A stretch of DNA of 64,000 nucleotides from Thiopseudomonas sp. (GTDB taxonomy: Bacteria; Pseudomonadota; Gammaproteobacteria; Pseudomonadales; Pseudomonadaceae), in assembly GCA_023228985.1 (NCBI GenBank), contig JALOAC010000002.1:62001-126000 (forward strand). Reading direction: 5' to 3'. Below are positions 33,004 to 41,488 of this stretch, piece after piece. Within the stretch, counting starts at the first letter, position 1. Each line of letters begins with the position of its first letter. The notes beneath the pieces are model-generated. The model was given only the letters and a program-made list of their open reading frames with translations, made no database searches and was not told the origin of the DNA. The position numbers and the translations under genes were made by a program.

Positions 33004-35187
33004 CTAGATCGGCTCAAGCTTAGCAAACGACAACATCAACCACTTACTGCCTTCGCTGGCAAAGTTAATTTGCACACGTGCCTGAGCGCCAGCGCCTTCA
33101 AAGTTAACGATCACACCCTCACCAAAAACCCCATGGCGTACCGCTTGTCCCAGTTGAAACTCTGTCTCGGGTACTGCACTGCCGGCAAACAAGCTGCTCG
33201 CTGACGAAGCGCTTTGCTTGGGTGCGCTAGGCGTGTTCTGCAAACGTACCATTTGCAATAAATCGGCAGGAATTTCACGCAAGAAACGTGACTGCAAGTT
33301 ATAGGAATCCTGCCCATGCAAACGCCGACTTTCAGCACAGGTGATATACAACTGGCGCATGGCACGGGTGATACCTACATAGGCTAAACGCCGCTCTTCC
33401 TCTAAGCCATCGGCTTCTTGCAAGCTATTGGAGTGAGGAAATAGATTTTCTTCCATACCGGCAATAAACACCAAAGGAAACTCCAGCCCCTTGGCGCTGT
33501 GCAATGTCATTAACTGCACACTGTCTTCAAACTCATCCGCCTGCGTATCACCCGACTCCAATACCGCATGATCAAGAAACGCCACCAAAGGCGTGAGTTC
33601 TTGTTCTTCATCGCTTAGTTCAAATGCACGCGCCGCGCTGATTAATTCTTCAAGGTTTTCCACGCGTGACTGGCCTTTCTCACCTTTTTCTTCCTTGTGA
33701 TAGGTCATCAGCCCGCTGTGTTCAATCATGTGCGCCATGGCTTCATGCAAGGGTAAATCTGTCGCCTGCTCGGTTAGCTGCTCGATCAGTAGAATAAATT
33801 CCTGTACGGCATTGCAAGCCCGTCCACTGAGCAGTTTTCGCTCGGTTTGCTCCTGCATGGCTTGCCACAAAGACACATCATGGGTGCGCGCATAGGCACG
33901 AATAGTCTCTACCGTTTTCTCACCAATACCACGCGTTGGCACATTAATCACGCGCTCAATGGCCTCGTTATCATGGAAATTACGCAACAAACGCAGATAA
34001 CCTAAAGCGTTTTTAATCTCTAAACGCTCAAAAAACTTATGCCCGCCATAAATACGATAGGGAATAGCCGCACGCAACAGCGTTTCCTCCAACACCCGCG
34101 ACTGGGCGTTAGAGCGATAAAGTATGGCGATTTCACTGCGTTTAAGCTCACTGCCATGCAATGCTTGCTCAATCACTTCAACGATATAGCGCGCTTCGTC
34201 ATATTCGTTATAACCCTGATACACACGAATAGGCTCACCACCGACTTCATCGGTCCATAATTCTTTACCCAAGCGGCCTTGGTTATTGTTGATTAACGCA
34301 TTGGCGGCATTAAGAATATTGGCTGTAGAGCGGTAGTTTTGCTCAAGACGCACAGTTTGCGCCTTGGGGAAGTCATCATTAAATTGCAAAATATTTTCGA
34401 TGCGCGCGCCACGCCAACCATAGATAGACTGATCATCATCACCGACCACCATCAGGCTGGAACAGTCCGCTGCCAACAGTCTTAACCACGCATATTGCAC
34501 GGCGTTGGTATCCTGAAACTCATCCACCAGAATATGACGAAAACGGCGCTGATACTGCTGCAGCAAAGTTGGATTATCACGCCACAACTCCAACGAGCGC
34601 AGCAGCAGCTCAGCAAAATCTACCGCGCCAGCACGCTGGCAGGCTTCTTCGTAAGCGGTATACAGCTTTTGCATGGTGGTTAAGAACAAATCACCCTGCG
34701 CTTGAATATGTTGCGGGCGCAAGCCTTCATCTTTTTGCCCGTTAATAAACCACTGCGCTTGGCGAGGTGGCCAGCTTTTCTCGTCCATACCCAATTCGCG
34801 CATGACTCTTTTCAACAGACGCAGCTGATCTTCACTGTCTAAAATGCTAAAGCCTTCGGTTAAACCAGCTTCTTGCCAATGTGCGCGCAGCAAACGGTGT
34901 GCTAAACCATGGAACGTACCCACCCACATCCCAGCAGGGTTAATGCCCAACAACTCTTGAATACGCGTGCGCATTTCTGCAGCTGCTTTATTGGTAAAGG
35001 TTACCGATAAAATACTATGTGGCGAAGCTCCTTCCACTTGAATCAACCAGCCAATGCGATGCACTAAAACCCGCGTTTTGCCTGAGCCTGCACCTGCCAA
35101 TACTCGTTGTTGACCTAATGGAGCTGCAACGGCTTGGCGCTGTGCATCATTGAGGTCGTTTATCAGGTGGGAAATATCATCATTCAT
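33004..35187 (-). CDS. uvrD: DNA helicase II UvrD
   Basis: A 727-residue superfamily 1A 3'-5' helicase for nucleotide excision and mismatch repair. Motifs in order are LAGAGSGKTRVLVHR (Walker A), SVTFTNKAAAEMR, GTFHGLAHRLLR, LVDEFQDTNAVQY, GDDDQSIYGWRGA, EQNYRSTANIL, TLHSAKGLEFPLVF and ERRLAYVGITRAM. The C-terminal FQLGQAVRHGVFGEGVIVNFEG is the Tudor-like domain of UvrD/PcrA. I use the ATG 35185-35187 (MNDDISHLIND) over a TTG three codons upstream, from similarity to Pseudomonas UvrD; neither has a strong ribosome-binding site. Confidence 0.95.
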   Translation of the reverse strand: MNDDISHLINDLNDAQRQAVAAPLGQQRVLAGAGSGKTRVLVHRIGWLIQVEGASPHSILSVTFTNKAAAEMRTRIQELLGINPAGMWVGTFHGLAHRLLRAHWQEAGLTEGFSILDSEDQLRLLKRVMRELGMDEKSWPPRQAQWFINGQKDEGLRPQHIQAQGDLFLTTMQKLYTAYEEACQRAGAVDFAELLLRSLELWRDNPTLLQQYQRRFRHILVDEFQDTNAVQYAWLRLLAADCSSLMVVGDDDQSIYGWRGARIENILQFNDDFPKAQTVRLEQNYRSTANILNAANALINNNQGRLGKELWTDEVGGEPIRVYQGYNEYDEARYIVEVIEQALHGSELKRSEIAILYRSNAQSRVLEETLLRAAIPYRIYGGHKFFERLEIKNALGYLRLLRNFHDNEAIERVINVPTRGIGEKTVETIRAYARTHDVSLWQAMQEQTERKLLSGRACNAVQEFILLIEQLTEQATDLPLHEAMAHMIEHSGLMTYHKEEKGEKGQSRVENLEELISAARAFELSDEEQELTPLVAFLDHAVLESGDTQADEFEDSVQLMTLHSAKGLEFPLVFIAGMEENLFPHSNSLQEADGLEEERRLAYVGITRAMRQLYITCAESRRLHGQDSYNLQSRFLREIPADLLQMVRLQNTPSAPKQSASSASSLFAGSAVPETEFQLGQAVRHGVFGEGVIVNFEGAGAQARVQINFASEGSKWLMLSFAKLEPI

Positions 35188-35262
35188 GGTATTCAATCAG
35201 TAATAGATGAAACCCAGCTACTGCTAGGGTTGCAAAATGATAGAGGGACGGCTCGCACAGCG

Positions 35263-36606
35263 TTAAGCAAGGTTACGCATCAACAGCCCGTACTCAAGGT
35301 CGAGCTCAATCGGTAACGGGATGAATAACACATGCCCATCACCAGGTGCCACATCGCGGGGTTTACCGGCACGATCTTCAATATGTTTGAGTTCAAAGGT
35401 TAGGTTTCCCTGCGGTGTCATTACTTCAATGCTGTCGCCAACGGAAAAACGGTTTTTGACAACCACTTCAGCCAACTCACCCTTGCGCTCACCGGTCAGT
35501 TCACCAACAAACTGTTGGCGATCAGACACGGAGTTACCATAGGCATAGTTCTGATATTCATCATGTACATGACGACGTAAAAAACCTTCGGTGTAGCCGC
35601 GATGCGCCAAAGACTCGAGCGTATCCATCAGCGACATATCAAAAGGGCGACCCGCTAACGCATCGTCAATGGCTTTGCGGTAAACCTGTGCCGTACGCGC
35701 GACATAGTAATGTGATTTGGTTCGGCCTTCGATTTTCAGCGAGTGCACGCCCATTTTTATCAATCGCTCCACATGCTGTACCGCACGCAGATCTTTGGAG
35801 TTCATGATGTAAGTGCCGTGCTCATCTTCATAGGCAGACATCAACTCACCGGGGCGGCTGGAGTCCTCTAGCAAGAACACTTCTTTGGTCGGCGCACCTA
35901 CACCTAGAATCGGCTCTACGGCTGCAGTGCTGGCGATAGGCTCGTATTTTTGTACGATATCGCCCAGCTCGTTTTCTTTGGCTTCGTGGGTTTTATACTC
36001 CCAACGACAGGCATTAGTGCAGGTGCCTTGGTTAGGATCGCGCTTATTAATATAACCCGACAGCAAGCAGCGACCTGAGTACGCCATGCACAGCGCACCA
36101 TGCACAAACACTTCCAGCTCAACCTCGGGTACCTGTTGACGGATTTCTTCGACCTCTTCCAGCGATAACTCGCGCGATAGGATCACCCGCGAAATACCTT
36201 GTTGTTGCCAAAACTTTACACTGGCCCAGTTAACCGCGTTCGCTTGCACCGACAGATGAATACACTGCTGAGGGAAATGCTCACGCACCAGCATGATCAA
36301 GCCCGGATCCGACATAATCAACGCATCAGGCTGCATTTCGATCACGGGTTTAATGTCTTTGATAAAGGTTTTCAGTTTGGCGTTATGCGGGGCAATGTTA
36401 ACCACCACATAAAATTTCTTACCTTGCGCATGCGCTTCTTTAATACCCAGCGCAAGGTTGTCGTGGTCAAACTCATTATTGCGCACGCGCAGACTATACC
36501 TAGGCTGGCCGGCATACACCGCATCGGCACCATAGGCAAAAGCATAACGCATATTTTTCAACGTGCCGGCTGGGCACAGTAATTCAGAGTGATACAGGCT
36601 AGACAT
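35263..36606 (-). CDS. trhP: TrhP (YegQ), U32-family protein for tRNA uridine hydroxylation
   Basis: A 447-residue member of peptidase family U32; its E. coli homologue YegQ/TrhP takes part in prephenate-dependent 5-hydroxylation of uridine 34 in tRNA. Characteristic segments are ELLCPAGTLKNMRYAFAYGA at the start, EVFVHGALCMAYSGRCLLS and the cluster-binding cysteines around NQGTCTNACRWEY. The C-terminal beta-barrel is present. The ATG at 36604-36606 matches family N-termini; a GTG 11 codons upstream is less likely. A clear ribosome-binding site is lacking (CCCTCCC precedes the ATG). It lies upstream of uvrD on the same strand. Confidence 0.92.
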   Translation of the reverse strand: MSSLYHSELLCPAGTLKNMRYAFAYGADAVYAGQPRYSLRVRNNEFDHDNLALGIKEAHAQGKKFYVVVNIAPHNAKLKTFIKDIKPVIEMQPDALIMSDPGLIMLVREHFPQQCIHLSVQANAVNWASVKFWQQQGISRVILSRELSLEEVEEIRQQVPEVELEVFVHGALCMAYSGRCLLSGYINKRDPNQGTCTNACRWEYKTHEAKENELGDIVQKYEPIASTAAVEPILGVGAPTKEVFLLEDSSRPGELMSAYEDEHGTYIMNSKDLRAVQHVERLIKMGVHSLKIEGRTKSHYYVARTAQVYRKAIDDALAGRPFDMSLMDTLESLAHRGYTEGFLRRHVHDEYQNYAYGNSVSDRQQFVGELTGERKGELAEVVVKNRFSVGDSIEVMTPQGNLTFELKHIEDRAGKPRDVAPGDGHVLFIPLPIELDLEYGLLMRNLA

Positions 36607-36705
36607 GGGAGGGTACTCAAATGGCTGTCTAAAACGCACTATTCTACCAGCCTTACGCCAAAGAGTCGCTTAGCTAGCCGCCGAAAGGTCGGCCAGCATA
36701 ATGAC

Positions 36706-37701
36706 TTAAGCCTCTTCGGGTACAAGCTCTGCGCGTTTAGCATAATTTTGTGCCATCACCGCACAGACCATCAATTGGATCTGGTGGAATACCATCAGCG
36801 GTAAAATAGCAGGACCCACCGCACCGCCAGCAAACAGTACCTGCGCCATCGGTACACCTGTAGCCATGCTCTTTTTCGAGCCGCAGAACACAATGGTAAT
36901 TTCATCTTCCTTATTGAAATTCAAGAAGCGCGATGCCCAGGTAGTTATCATCAACACCAGCGCCAGCAATGCACAACACACCACGGTCAAGATAATGAGC
37001 GCCTTAGGCGGCACGGTGTACCACAACCCACCTACCACCGCAGAACTAAAGGCCGTGTATACCACTAACAGAATTGAGCCTTGATCCACGTACCTGATCA
37101 GGGTGCGGTTGTTATCCACCCAGTTGGCGATCCAGCGGCGCGAGTAGTGACCTAAAATAAAGGGCAATAACAACTGCAGGCTAATCTTGATCACGGCATC
37201 CAGCATACCCGTGGTGCCTGCATCAGCATCCAGCATCAGCTTGACCAGAATAGGTGTCACCAAAATACCTACTAGGCTTGAAGCCGAGGCTGCGCAGACT
37301 GCGGCGGGCACATTCCCACGCGCCATTGACGTAAAGGCGATAGCCGACTGAACCGTGCCCGGTAAAGCCGCTAAATAAAGCATGCCCACCCATAATTGCT
37401 CGCCAAGCAAAGGTTTTAATGCTGGGGTTAACGCCACCATTAATAGGGGGAACATAATAAAAGTGCAGCCGAATATCAGCAGATGCAAACGCCAGTGCAA
37501 GGCACCGGCAATGATCGCTTGGCGCGACAGTTTGGCGCCATGCAGGAAAAACAGCAGGGCAATGGCAGCGGTGGTCAGCCATTTAAAAAACACTTCACCA
37601 GAACCCTGTGCTGGCACATAGCTGGCAGCCAAAATCACTGCGATAATTATCAGGGTGTAATTATCAAAAACCATTCGCAGACGGGCATAGAAAACAGACA
37701 T
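36706..37701 (-). CDS. Bile acid:sodium symporter family (SBF-like, YfeH type) transporter
   Basis: A 331-residue membrane protein with about nine or ten helices. It shows the family motifs LLFFLHGAKLSRQAIIAG near the N-terminus, YLAALPGTVQSAIAFTSMARGN with the unwound-helix cation site, and VFCGSKKSMATGVPMAQ for the second inverted repeat. This is the PF13593-type SBF-like group, whose substrates are mostly unknown; bile acid itself is unlikely. The ATG at 37699-37701 follows GAAGAG at nine to ten bases. An upstream GTG would add eight residues. It diverges from an AraC-type regulator, which may control it. Confidence 0.85.
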   Translation of the reverse strand: MSVFYARLRMVFDNYTLIIIAVILAASYVPAQGSGEVFFKWLTTAAIALLFFLHGAKLSRQAIIAGALHWRLHLLIFGCTFIMFPLLMVALTPALKPLLGEQLWVGMLYLAALPGTVQSAIAFTSMARGNVPAAVCAASASSLVGILVTPILVKLMLDADAGTTGMLDAVIKISLQLLLPFILGHYSRRWIANWVDNNRTLIRYVDQGSILLVVYTAFSSAVVGGLWYTVPPKALIILTVVCCALLALVLMITTWASRFLNFNKEDEITIVFCGSKKSMATGVPMAQVLFAGGAVGPAILPLMVFHQIQLMVCAVMAQNYAKRAELVPEEA

Positions 37702-37801
37702 AACTTTGCTCTTCAAAATAAACACTGGACGCTAATGTACCCTAGCCTTTATATTCCGGCTAACGCCAAGCAGTCAATTAATTGCTCTGAACGGACATCG
37801 C

Positions 37802-38569
37802 ATGTATTTAGAACAACAACTCAACCAACTAAAGCAGTTACCGCGCCCTGTATACGGCCAAGCAGAAGCTTTGCCCAACATTGCACTGGGTTATAAACAC
37901 AGTCATCCGTGGATACAGTTTTCCTATGCCAGCCGTGGCGTATTGGATGTATTGACTGCAGACGGGCGTTATATCGCGCCACCGCAACGCGCTGTCTGGA
38001 TTCCAGCGAGGGTAGAGCACCAAGTACGCTGTTCTGGGCAAACGCAAATCCGCAGTCTGTACATTGAGCAATCGGCGCTCGCAACCGCCATGACGCAATC
38101 CTGCGTGGTGCAAGTAAGTCCGTTACTACGCGAACTTATCCACGCGTTTAGCCAGTTCGATAGCTGTTATCCTGAGCAGGGCAGCCAAGCACGTCTCGTG
38201 CAGGTTTTGCTCGATCAGCTTGAACAAGCGCCCTTAACCGATTCCATTTTGCCGCTACCACAAGATGCGCGCGCTTTAGTGATTGCCCAACACTTGCAAA
38301 ACCAACCCGATTGCACAAAAACACTGGCTCAGTGGGCGGCTGAACTTGGCATGGCCGAAAAAACCCTAAGCCGAATTTTTACCCAGCAAACCGGACTGAC
38401 TTTCAGGCTTTGGCGTCAGCGTCTGCGTATTTTGAGCGCCCTGCCAATGTTAGAGCAGCAACAATCGGTTACCGATGTAGCCATCGCCTGCGGTTATGAT
38501 TCTGTTTCTGCGTTTATCCATGCTTTTAGTCAGCATTTTCATTGCACGCCGGGAGAGTTTTTCCACTGA
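37802..38569 (+). CDS. AraC-family transcriptional regulator
   Basis: A 255-residue regulator. Its N-terminal cupin sensor includes HSHPWIQFSYASRGVL and PPQRAVWIPARVEHQV, and the C-terminal pair of helix-turn-helix motifs is complete: TLAQWAAELGMAEKTLSRIF and VTDVAIACGYDSVSAFIHAFSQHF. This is the short AraC subgroup typically regulating a divergent transporter, and the SBF-like gene diverges 100 bases away. The effector is unknown. No obvious paired operator repeat was recognised in the gap. Confidence 0.88.
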   Translation: MYLEQQLNQLKQLPRPVYGQAEALPNIALGYKHSHPWIQFSYASRGVLDVLTADGRYIAPPQRAVWIPARVEHQVRCSGQTQIRSLYIEQSALATAMTQSCVVQVSPLLRELIHAFSQFDSCYPEQGSQARLVQVLLDQLEQAPLTDSILPLPQDARALVIAQHLQNQPDCTKTLAQWAAELGMAEKTLSRIFTQQTGLTFRLWRQRLRILSALPMLEQQQSVTDVAIACGYDSVSAFIHAFSQHFHCTPGEFFH

Positions 38570-38587
38570 CGCGTGCAGTGCTCAGCA

Positions 38588-39817
38588 TCAAACAAACTGA
38601 CTAATAAAATACACCCCAGCAAAACCAGCGCTGTAAGCAATCAACAAGTAAACAAAATAGCGCAGATAGGCAACAAAGGTTAAGCCGGGCACTTTACTCA
38701 TAGATACCACCCCAGCCGCCGAACCAATGGCCAGCAATGAGCCACCCACGCCAACGGAATAGGTAAGGGTCAACCATTCACCGGTATTCATATCGATGCC
38801 TGATTTCAGCAATGCTGCGGTCAGTGGCACGTTATCAATCAAGGCTGAGAACAAACCCATAATGTAGTTGGCAGCTAATACCGGTACATTTTCGTACAGG
38901 CTAAGGAAATGCTGCAGCACGTGCAGTTCTTTTAAAATGCCCACAAGTAATAATACGCCCAAGAAAAACAGCAGCGTATCAAACTCAATTTTGCGTATGT
39001 ATTCTAAAATCGGTTCGTCCTTATTAATGAGGGTAACGGCCATAAACATCACCGCCAGCCCGAATAAAAAGGACAGTACAGGCGGTATGCCAAATGCTAC
39101 GTTGACAGCAATAGTGCCAAGAATGGTGGCTAAGAATAATCCAGTGATAATTTTGTCACCGGTGCGTATATATATCCTTTGTTTTTCTAGTATTACTTCG
39201 CCTTTAAGGTTGAGCGAGAGCATAAAAGCTAAAAACAATACCGCTACCAACGCCGGGACACTGAGCAATATCAGATCGACGATTTGCACTTTTCCCGCCA
39301 AGAAAATCATCAGGGTCGTTACATCACCGGTGATTAAAGCCGCGCCACCTGAGTTAACCGCAAACACTGTTAGTACGACATAGCGAATGAGCTTGTCTGT
39401 GGTGAGCTTAAGGCTCATCAGCACGGTGATACAGATAAGCGTGGCGGTAATGTTGTCTGCCATGGATGAGAATACAAAGGCGAACACGCCAACGACCATC
39501 ATCAACTGACGCTGCGTCATTTTTTTAGGCAAGACCTTGTAAGACAGCGCATCAATCACGCCCTTACTGGAGACATAGGCAACAAAAGTCATGGCCGCCA
39601 TTAAGAATAACCACAGCGAGGCGATCTCAAGCAGGTTTTCATTCAGTGCATGCATCAGCTGTTCATTGCTAAGCCCACCTGGCGGCGCAATGAAATACAG
39701 CATCCATGCTAGGGTGCCAAAAAACAGGGTGGTTTTGGCCTTATCAATGCCAATATAGTCTTCGGCAATAATGGAAATAAAGCCCAGCAAGGCGAGGATG
39801 AGTAGAACTGTGGACAT
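38588..39817 (-). CDS. nhaD: NhaD-type sodium:proton antiporter
   Basis: A 409-residue membrane antiporter of the ion transporter superfamily, exchanging Na+ or Li+ for protons. It has 11-12 hydrophobic segments, the conserved IAEDYIGIDKAKTTLFFGTLAWML start, and functionally important polar residues in SSMADNITATLI and VNSGGAALITGDVTTLMIFLAG. The second half has ALIDNVPLTAALLKSG and GGSLLAIGSAAGVVSM. The ATG 39815-39817 gives the family N-terminus (MSTVLLILALLG); an ATG 11 codons earlier adds a polar extension. Such antiporters are common in haloalkaliphilic and marine gammaproteobacteria. Confidence 0.92.
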   Translation of the reverse strand: MSTVLLILALLGFISIIAEDYIGIDKAKTTLFFGTLAWMLYFIAPPGGLSNEQLMHALNENLLEIASLWLFLMAAMTFVAYVSSKGVIDALSYKVLPKKMTQRQLMMVVGVFAFVFSSMADNITATLICITVLMSLKLTTDKLIRYVVLTVFAVNSGGAALITGDVTTLMIFLAGKVQIVDLILLSVPALVAVLFLAFMLSLNLKGEVILEKQRIYIRTGDKIITGLFLATILGTIAVNVAFGIPPVLSFLFGLAVMFMAVTLINKDEPILEYIRKIEFDTLLFFLGVLLLVGILKELHVLQHFLSLYENVPVLAANYIMGLFSALIDNVPLTAALLKSGIDMNTGEWLTLTYSVGVGGSLLAIGSAAGVVSMSKVPGLTFVAYLRYFVYLLIAYSAGFAGVYFISQFV

Positions 39818-39983
39818 AATAGTAGGCCTGAAAATGCATGCACTAATCATCCACGGGTAGGCATTTAACTGTCTGCGCGTGGCATTTTGCGCATTATTTT
39901 ATGCTCTATTTAGCCGAAGGAATACTACTTGTCGCCTGTAGTAATGGTTATTTTCAAGCGAAACATCTAGAGTTGATTTTCAA

Positions 39984-40133
39984 TCAGTCGTTGTCATCTT
40001 GCTCTGGCTTTTTAGCCGCTGCTTGCTGGCTTTGCCACTCTCTTAACTCTTCGTAGTAAGTATCCCATACGCAGGGTTCACAGGCTGACTCACAGCACTC
40101 ATAATCTTCTGGGGGTAAGGGTTTTTCTAACAT
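39984..40133 (-). CDS. Small Cys-rich oxidoreductase-like domain protein (49 residues)
   Basis: A 49-codon gene in the gap between nhaD and ogt, easy to miss because of its size. The ATG (40131-40133) follows an AGGAAAA ribosome-binding site. The protein contains ECCESACEPCVWDTYYEEL, the defining motif of the oxidoreductase-like domain (PF09791-type) found as short stand-alone proteins in Pseudomonas and in larger eukaryotic proteins. The four cysteines suggest metal or redox chemistry, but no function is established. The C-terminus is charged and probably disordered (AAAKKPEQDDND). Confidence 0.82.
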   Translation of the reverse strand: MLEKPLPPEDYECCESACEPCVWDTYYEELREWQSQQAAAKKPEQDDND

Positions 40134-40184
40134 AGGTTTTCCTGCTAATTTTTATTACTGTTTCACTCACCTAGAGGCAAAAAT

Positions 40185-40709
40185 ATGAGTAAAAAAATCT
40201 ACTATGCCACCTGCAGTCATCCTTTTGCAGAGCTTTTGGTGGCACAGGATAGCCAAGGGGTTTGCGCTGTCTTGTTAGGCGATCATCAGCACGATTTGAT
40301 TACCGACTTACAGTCTCGTTTTAGTAAGGACGAAATCATCGAAGACAAAGCGCTGCTGCAAAAAAATCTACAGCGGGTTAAAGATTTTTTGACCCGCCCA
40401 GATCATCCCTTGAAACTAAAGCTCAGCTTGCATGGCACTGATTTTCAACTGCGTGTGTGGCACGTGCTCGAAAAAATCCCCATTGGCACCACCGTCAGTT
40501 ACAGCCAGATCGCCAAACAAATCGGTCAACCTACTGCCATGCGGGCCGTTGCCGGTGCCTGCGCTAAAAACCCTGTTGCCTTAGCGGTTGCTTGCCACCG
40601 CGTGCTGCGTAGCGATGGCGGCATATCGGGCTATCGTTGGGGGGTTACACGCAAGCGCAAGCTTATTGCCCTAGAGAAAAAATATGCTATGGACGCGGCG
40701 CATAGCTAA
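40185..40709 (+). CDS. ogt: Methylated-DNA--protein-cysteine methyltransferase (Ogt/Ada-C type)
   Basis: A 174-residue suicide alkyltransferase that removes alkyl groups from O6-alkylguanine in DNA. The N-terminal domain is followed by GTDFQLRVWHVLEKIPIGTTVSYSQ and the Arg-finger helix TAMRAVAGACAKNP, then the active-site Cys137 in VACHRVLRSDGGISGYRWG. The usual PCHR is ACHR here: the Pro before the nucleophilic Cys is replaced by Ala136. The remaining motif is intact, so activity is still likely. Its stop overlaps the convergent fre gene by 23 bases. Confidence 0.9.
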   Translation: MSKKIYYATCSHPFAELLVAQDSQGVCAVLLGDHQHDLITDLQSRFSKDEIIEDKALLQKNLQRVKDFLTRPDHPLKLKLSLHGTDFQLRVWHVLEKIPIGTTVSYSQIAKQIGQPTAMRAVAGACAKNPVALAVACHRVLRSDGGISGYRWGVTRKRKLIALEKKYAMDAAHS

Positions 40710-41388
40710 ATACATCGGCGTGCATCTGCCCAGTCTGCATGCCGCACTTAACTAATGAATCATGAGTTGCATAGACCATATTGGGTGAGCCGCTGACAAA
40801 CACGCGAAAGTTTTTTAAACCCGCTAAGTCGTGGCACACCGCCTCATAGAGCAAACCACTACGACCATTCCAGTCCGCATCATGGCTCACTATTTTATGT
40901 AGCTGCACATTCGGCATTTTTCGCCACTCATCTGCAGCAGGTACAGAATAAAAATCTTCTTCTGTTTTCGCGCCCCAATACAGATGAATAGGCATCTGTG
41001 CATTTTGCTGGCGACAATACTCCAGCATGCTATGCATTTGTGCCAAGCCTGTACCTGCCGCAATCAATAATAAAGGGCGCTCATCCAGATCAGTCAGGCA
41101 GACGTCACCCATGGGCAGTTGAACTCTTGCCTCTGGCTGTTCTTTGAGCTGTTCAATCAGGTCAACCGCTGCATTATCGCGCGCTAAAATATGCAGCTCT
41201 AATTCGGGCAGCTGTTGCGGTGCAGAAGCGATGGAGAAGGGATAAAAGTCGCCCTGCTGCGCGGCCAACATCAAGTATTGTCCCGCTGCATGGTTAACGT
41301 TAACGCCCTGAGGTAACAGCAGTTTAAGCTGATATACATTGGCCCCTAGGTCTTGAATACTTTGCACTGCACAAGCAATTGTTTGCAT
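40687..41388 (-). CDS. fre: NAD(P)H-flavin/ferredoxin reductase family protein (Fre-like)
   Basis: A 233-residue FNR-fold reductase. The FAD-binding domain includes AAGQYLMLAAQQGDFYPFSIASAP, matching the RxYS-like flavin site of Fre/LuxG. The nucleotide domain includes LLLIAAGTGLAQMHSMLEYC and VFVSGSPNMVYATHDSL. No 2Fe-2S domain is present. In E. coli and Pseudomonas the gene lies next to ubiD and supplies reduced flavin, consistent with the flavin needs of UbiX/UbiD; that partnership is inference. The ATG 41386-41388 has GGAG nine bases upstream. Confidence 0.88.
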   Translation of the reverse strand: MQTIACAVQSIQDLGANVYQLKLLLPQGVNVNHAAGQYLMLAAQQGDFYPFSIASAPQQLPELELHILARDNAAVDLIEQLKEQPEARVQLPMGDVCLTDLDERPLLLIAAGTGLAQMHSMLEYCRQQNAQMPIHLYWGAKTEEDFYSVPAADEWRKMPNVQLHKIVSHDADWNGRSGLLYEAVCHDLAGLKNFRVFVSGSPNMVYATHDSLVKCGMQTGQMHADVFSYAPRP

Positions 41389-41488
41389 TGGCTTATTCTC
41401 CACAGCCAGATTTACTCCACTCTATGTTTAAATTGCAGCAACACTGAGTTGCTCGCCTTAGCCGCTAAGGTGGTTACGAAAATACCGA

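Noticed and set aside
38868..39383. 171-codon open frame antisense to nhaD
   Set aside because: Composition is Thr/Ser/Lys-rich as expected from the reverse of a membrane protein gene; nhaD itself is intact and conserved.
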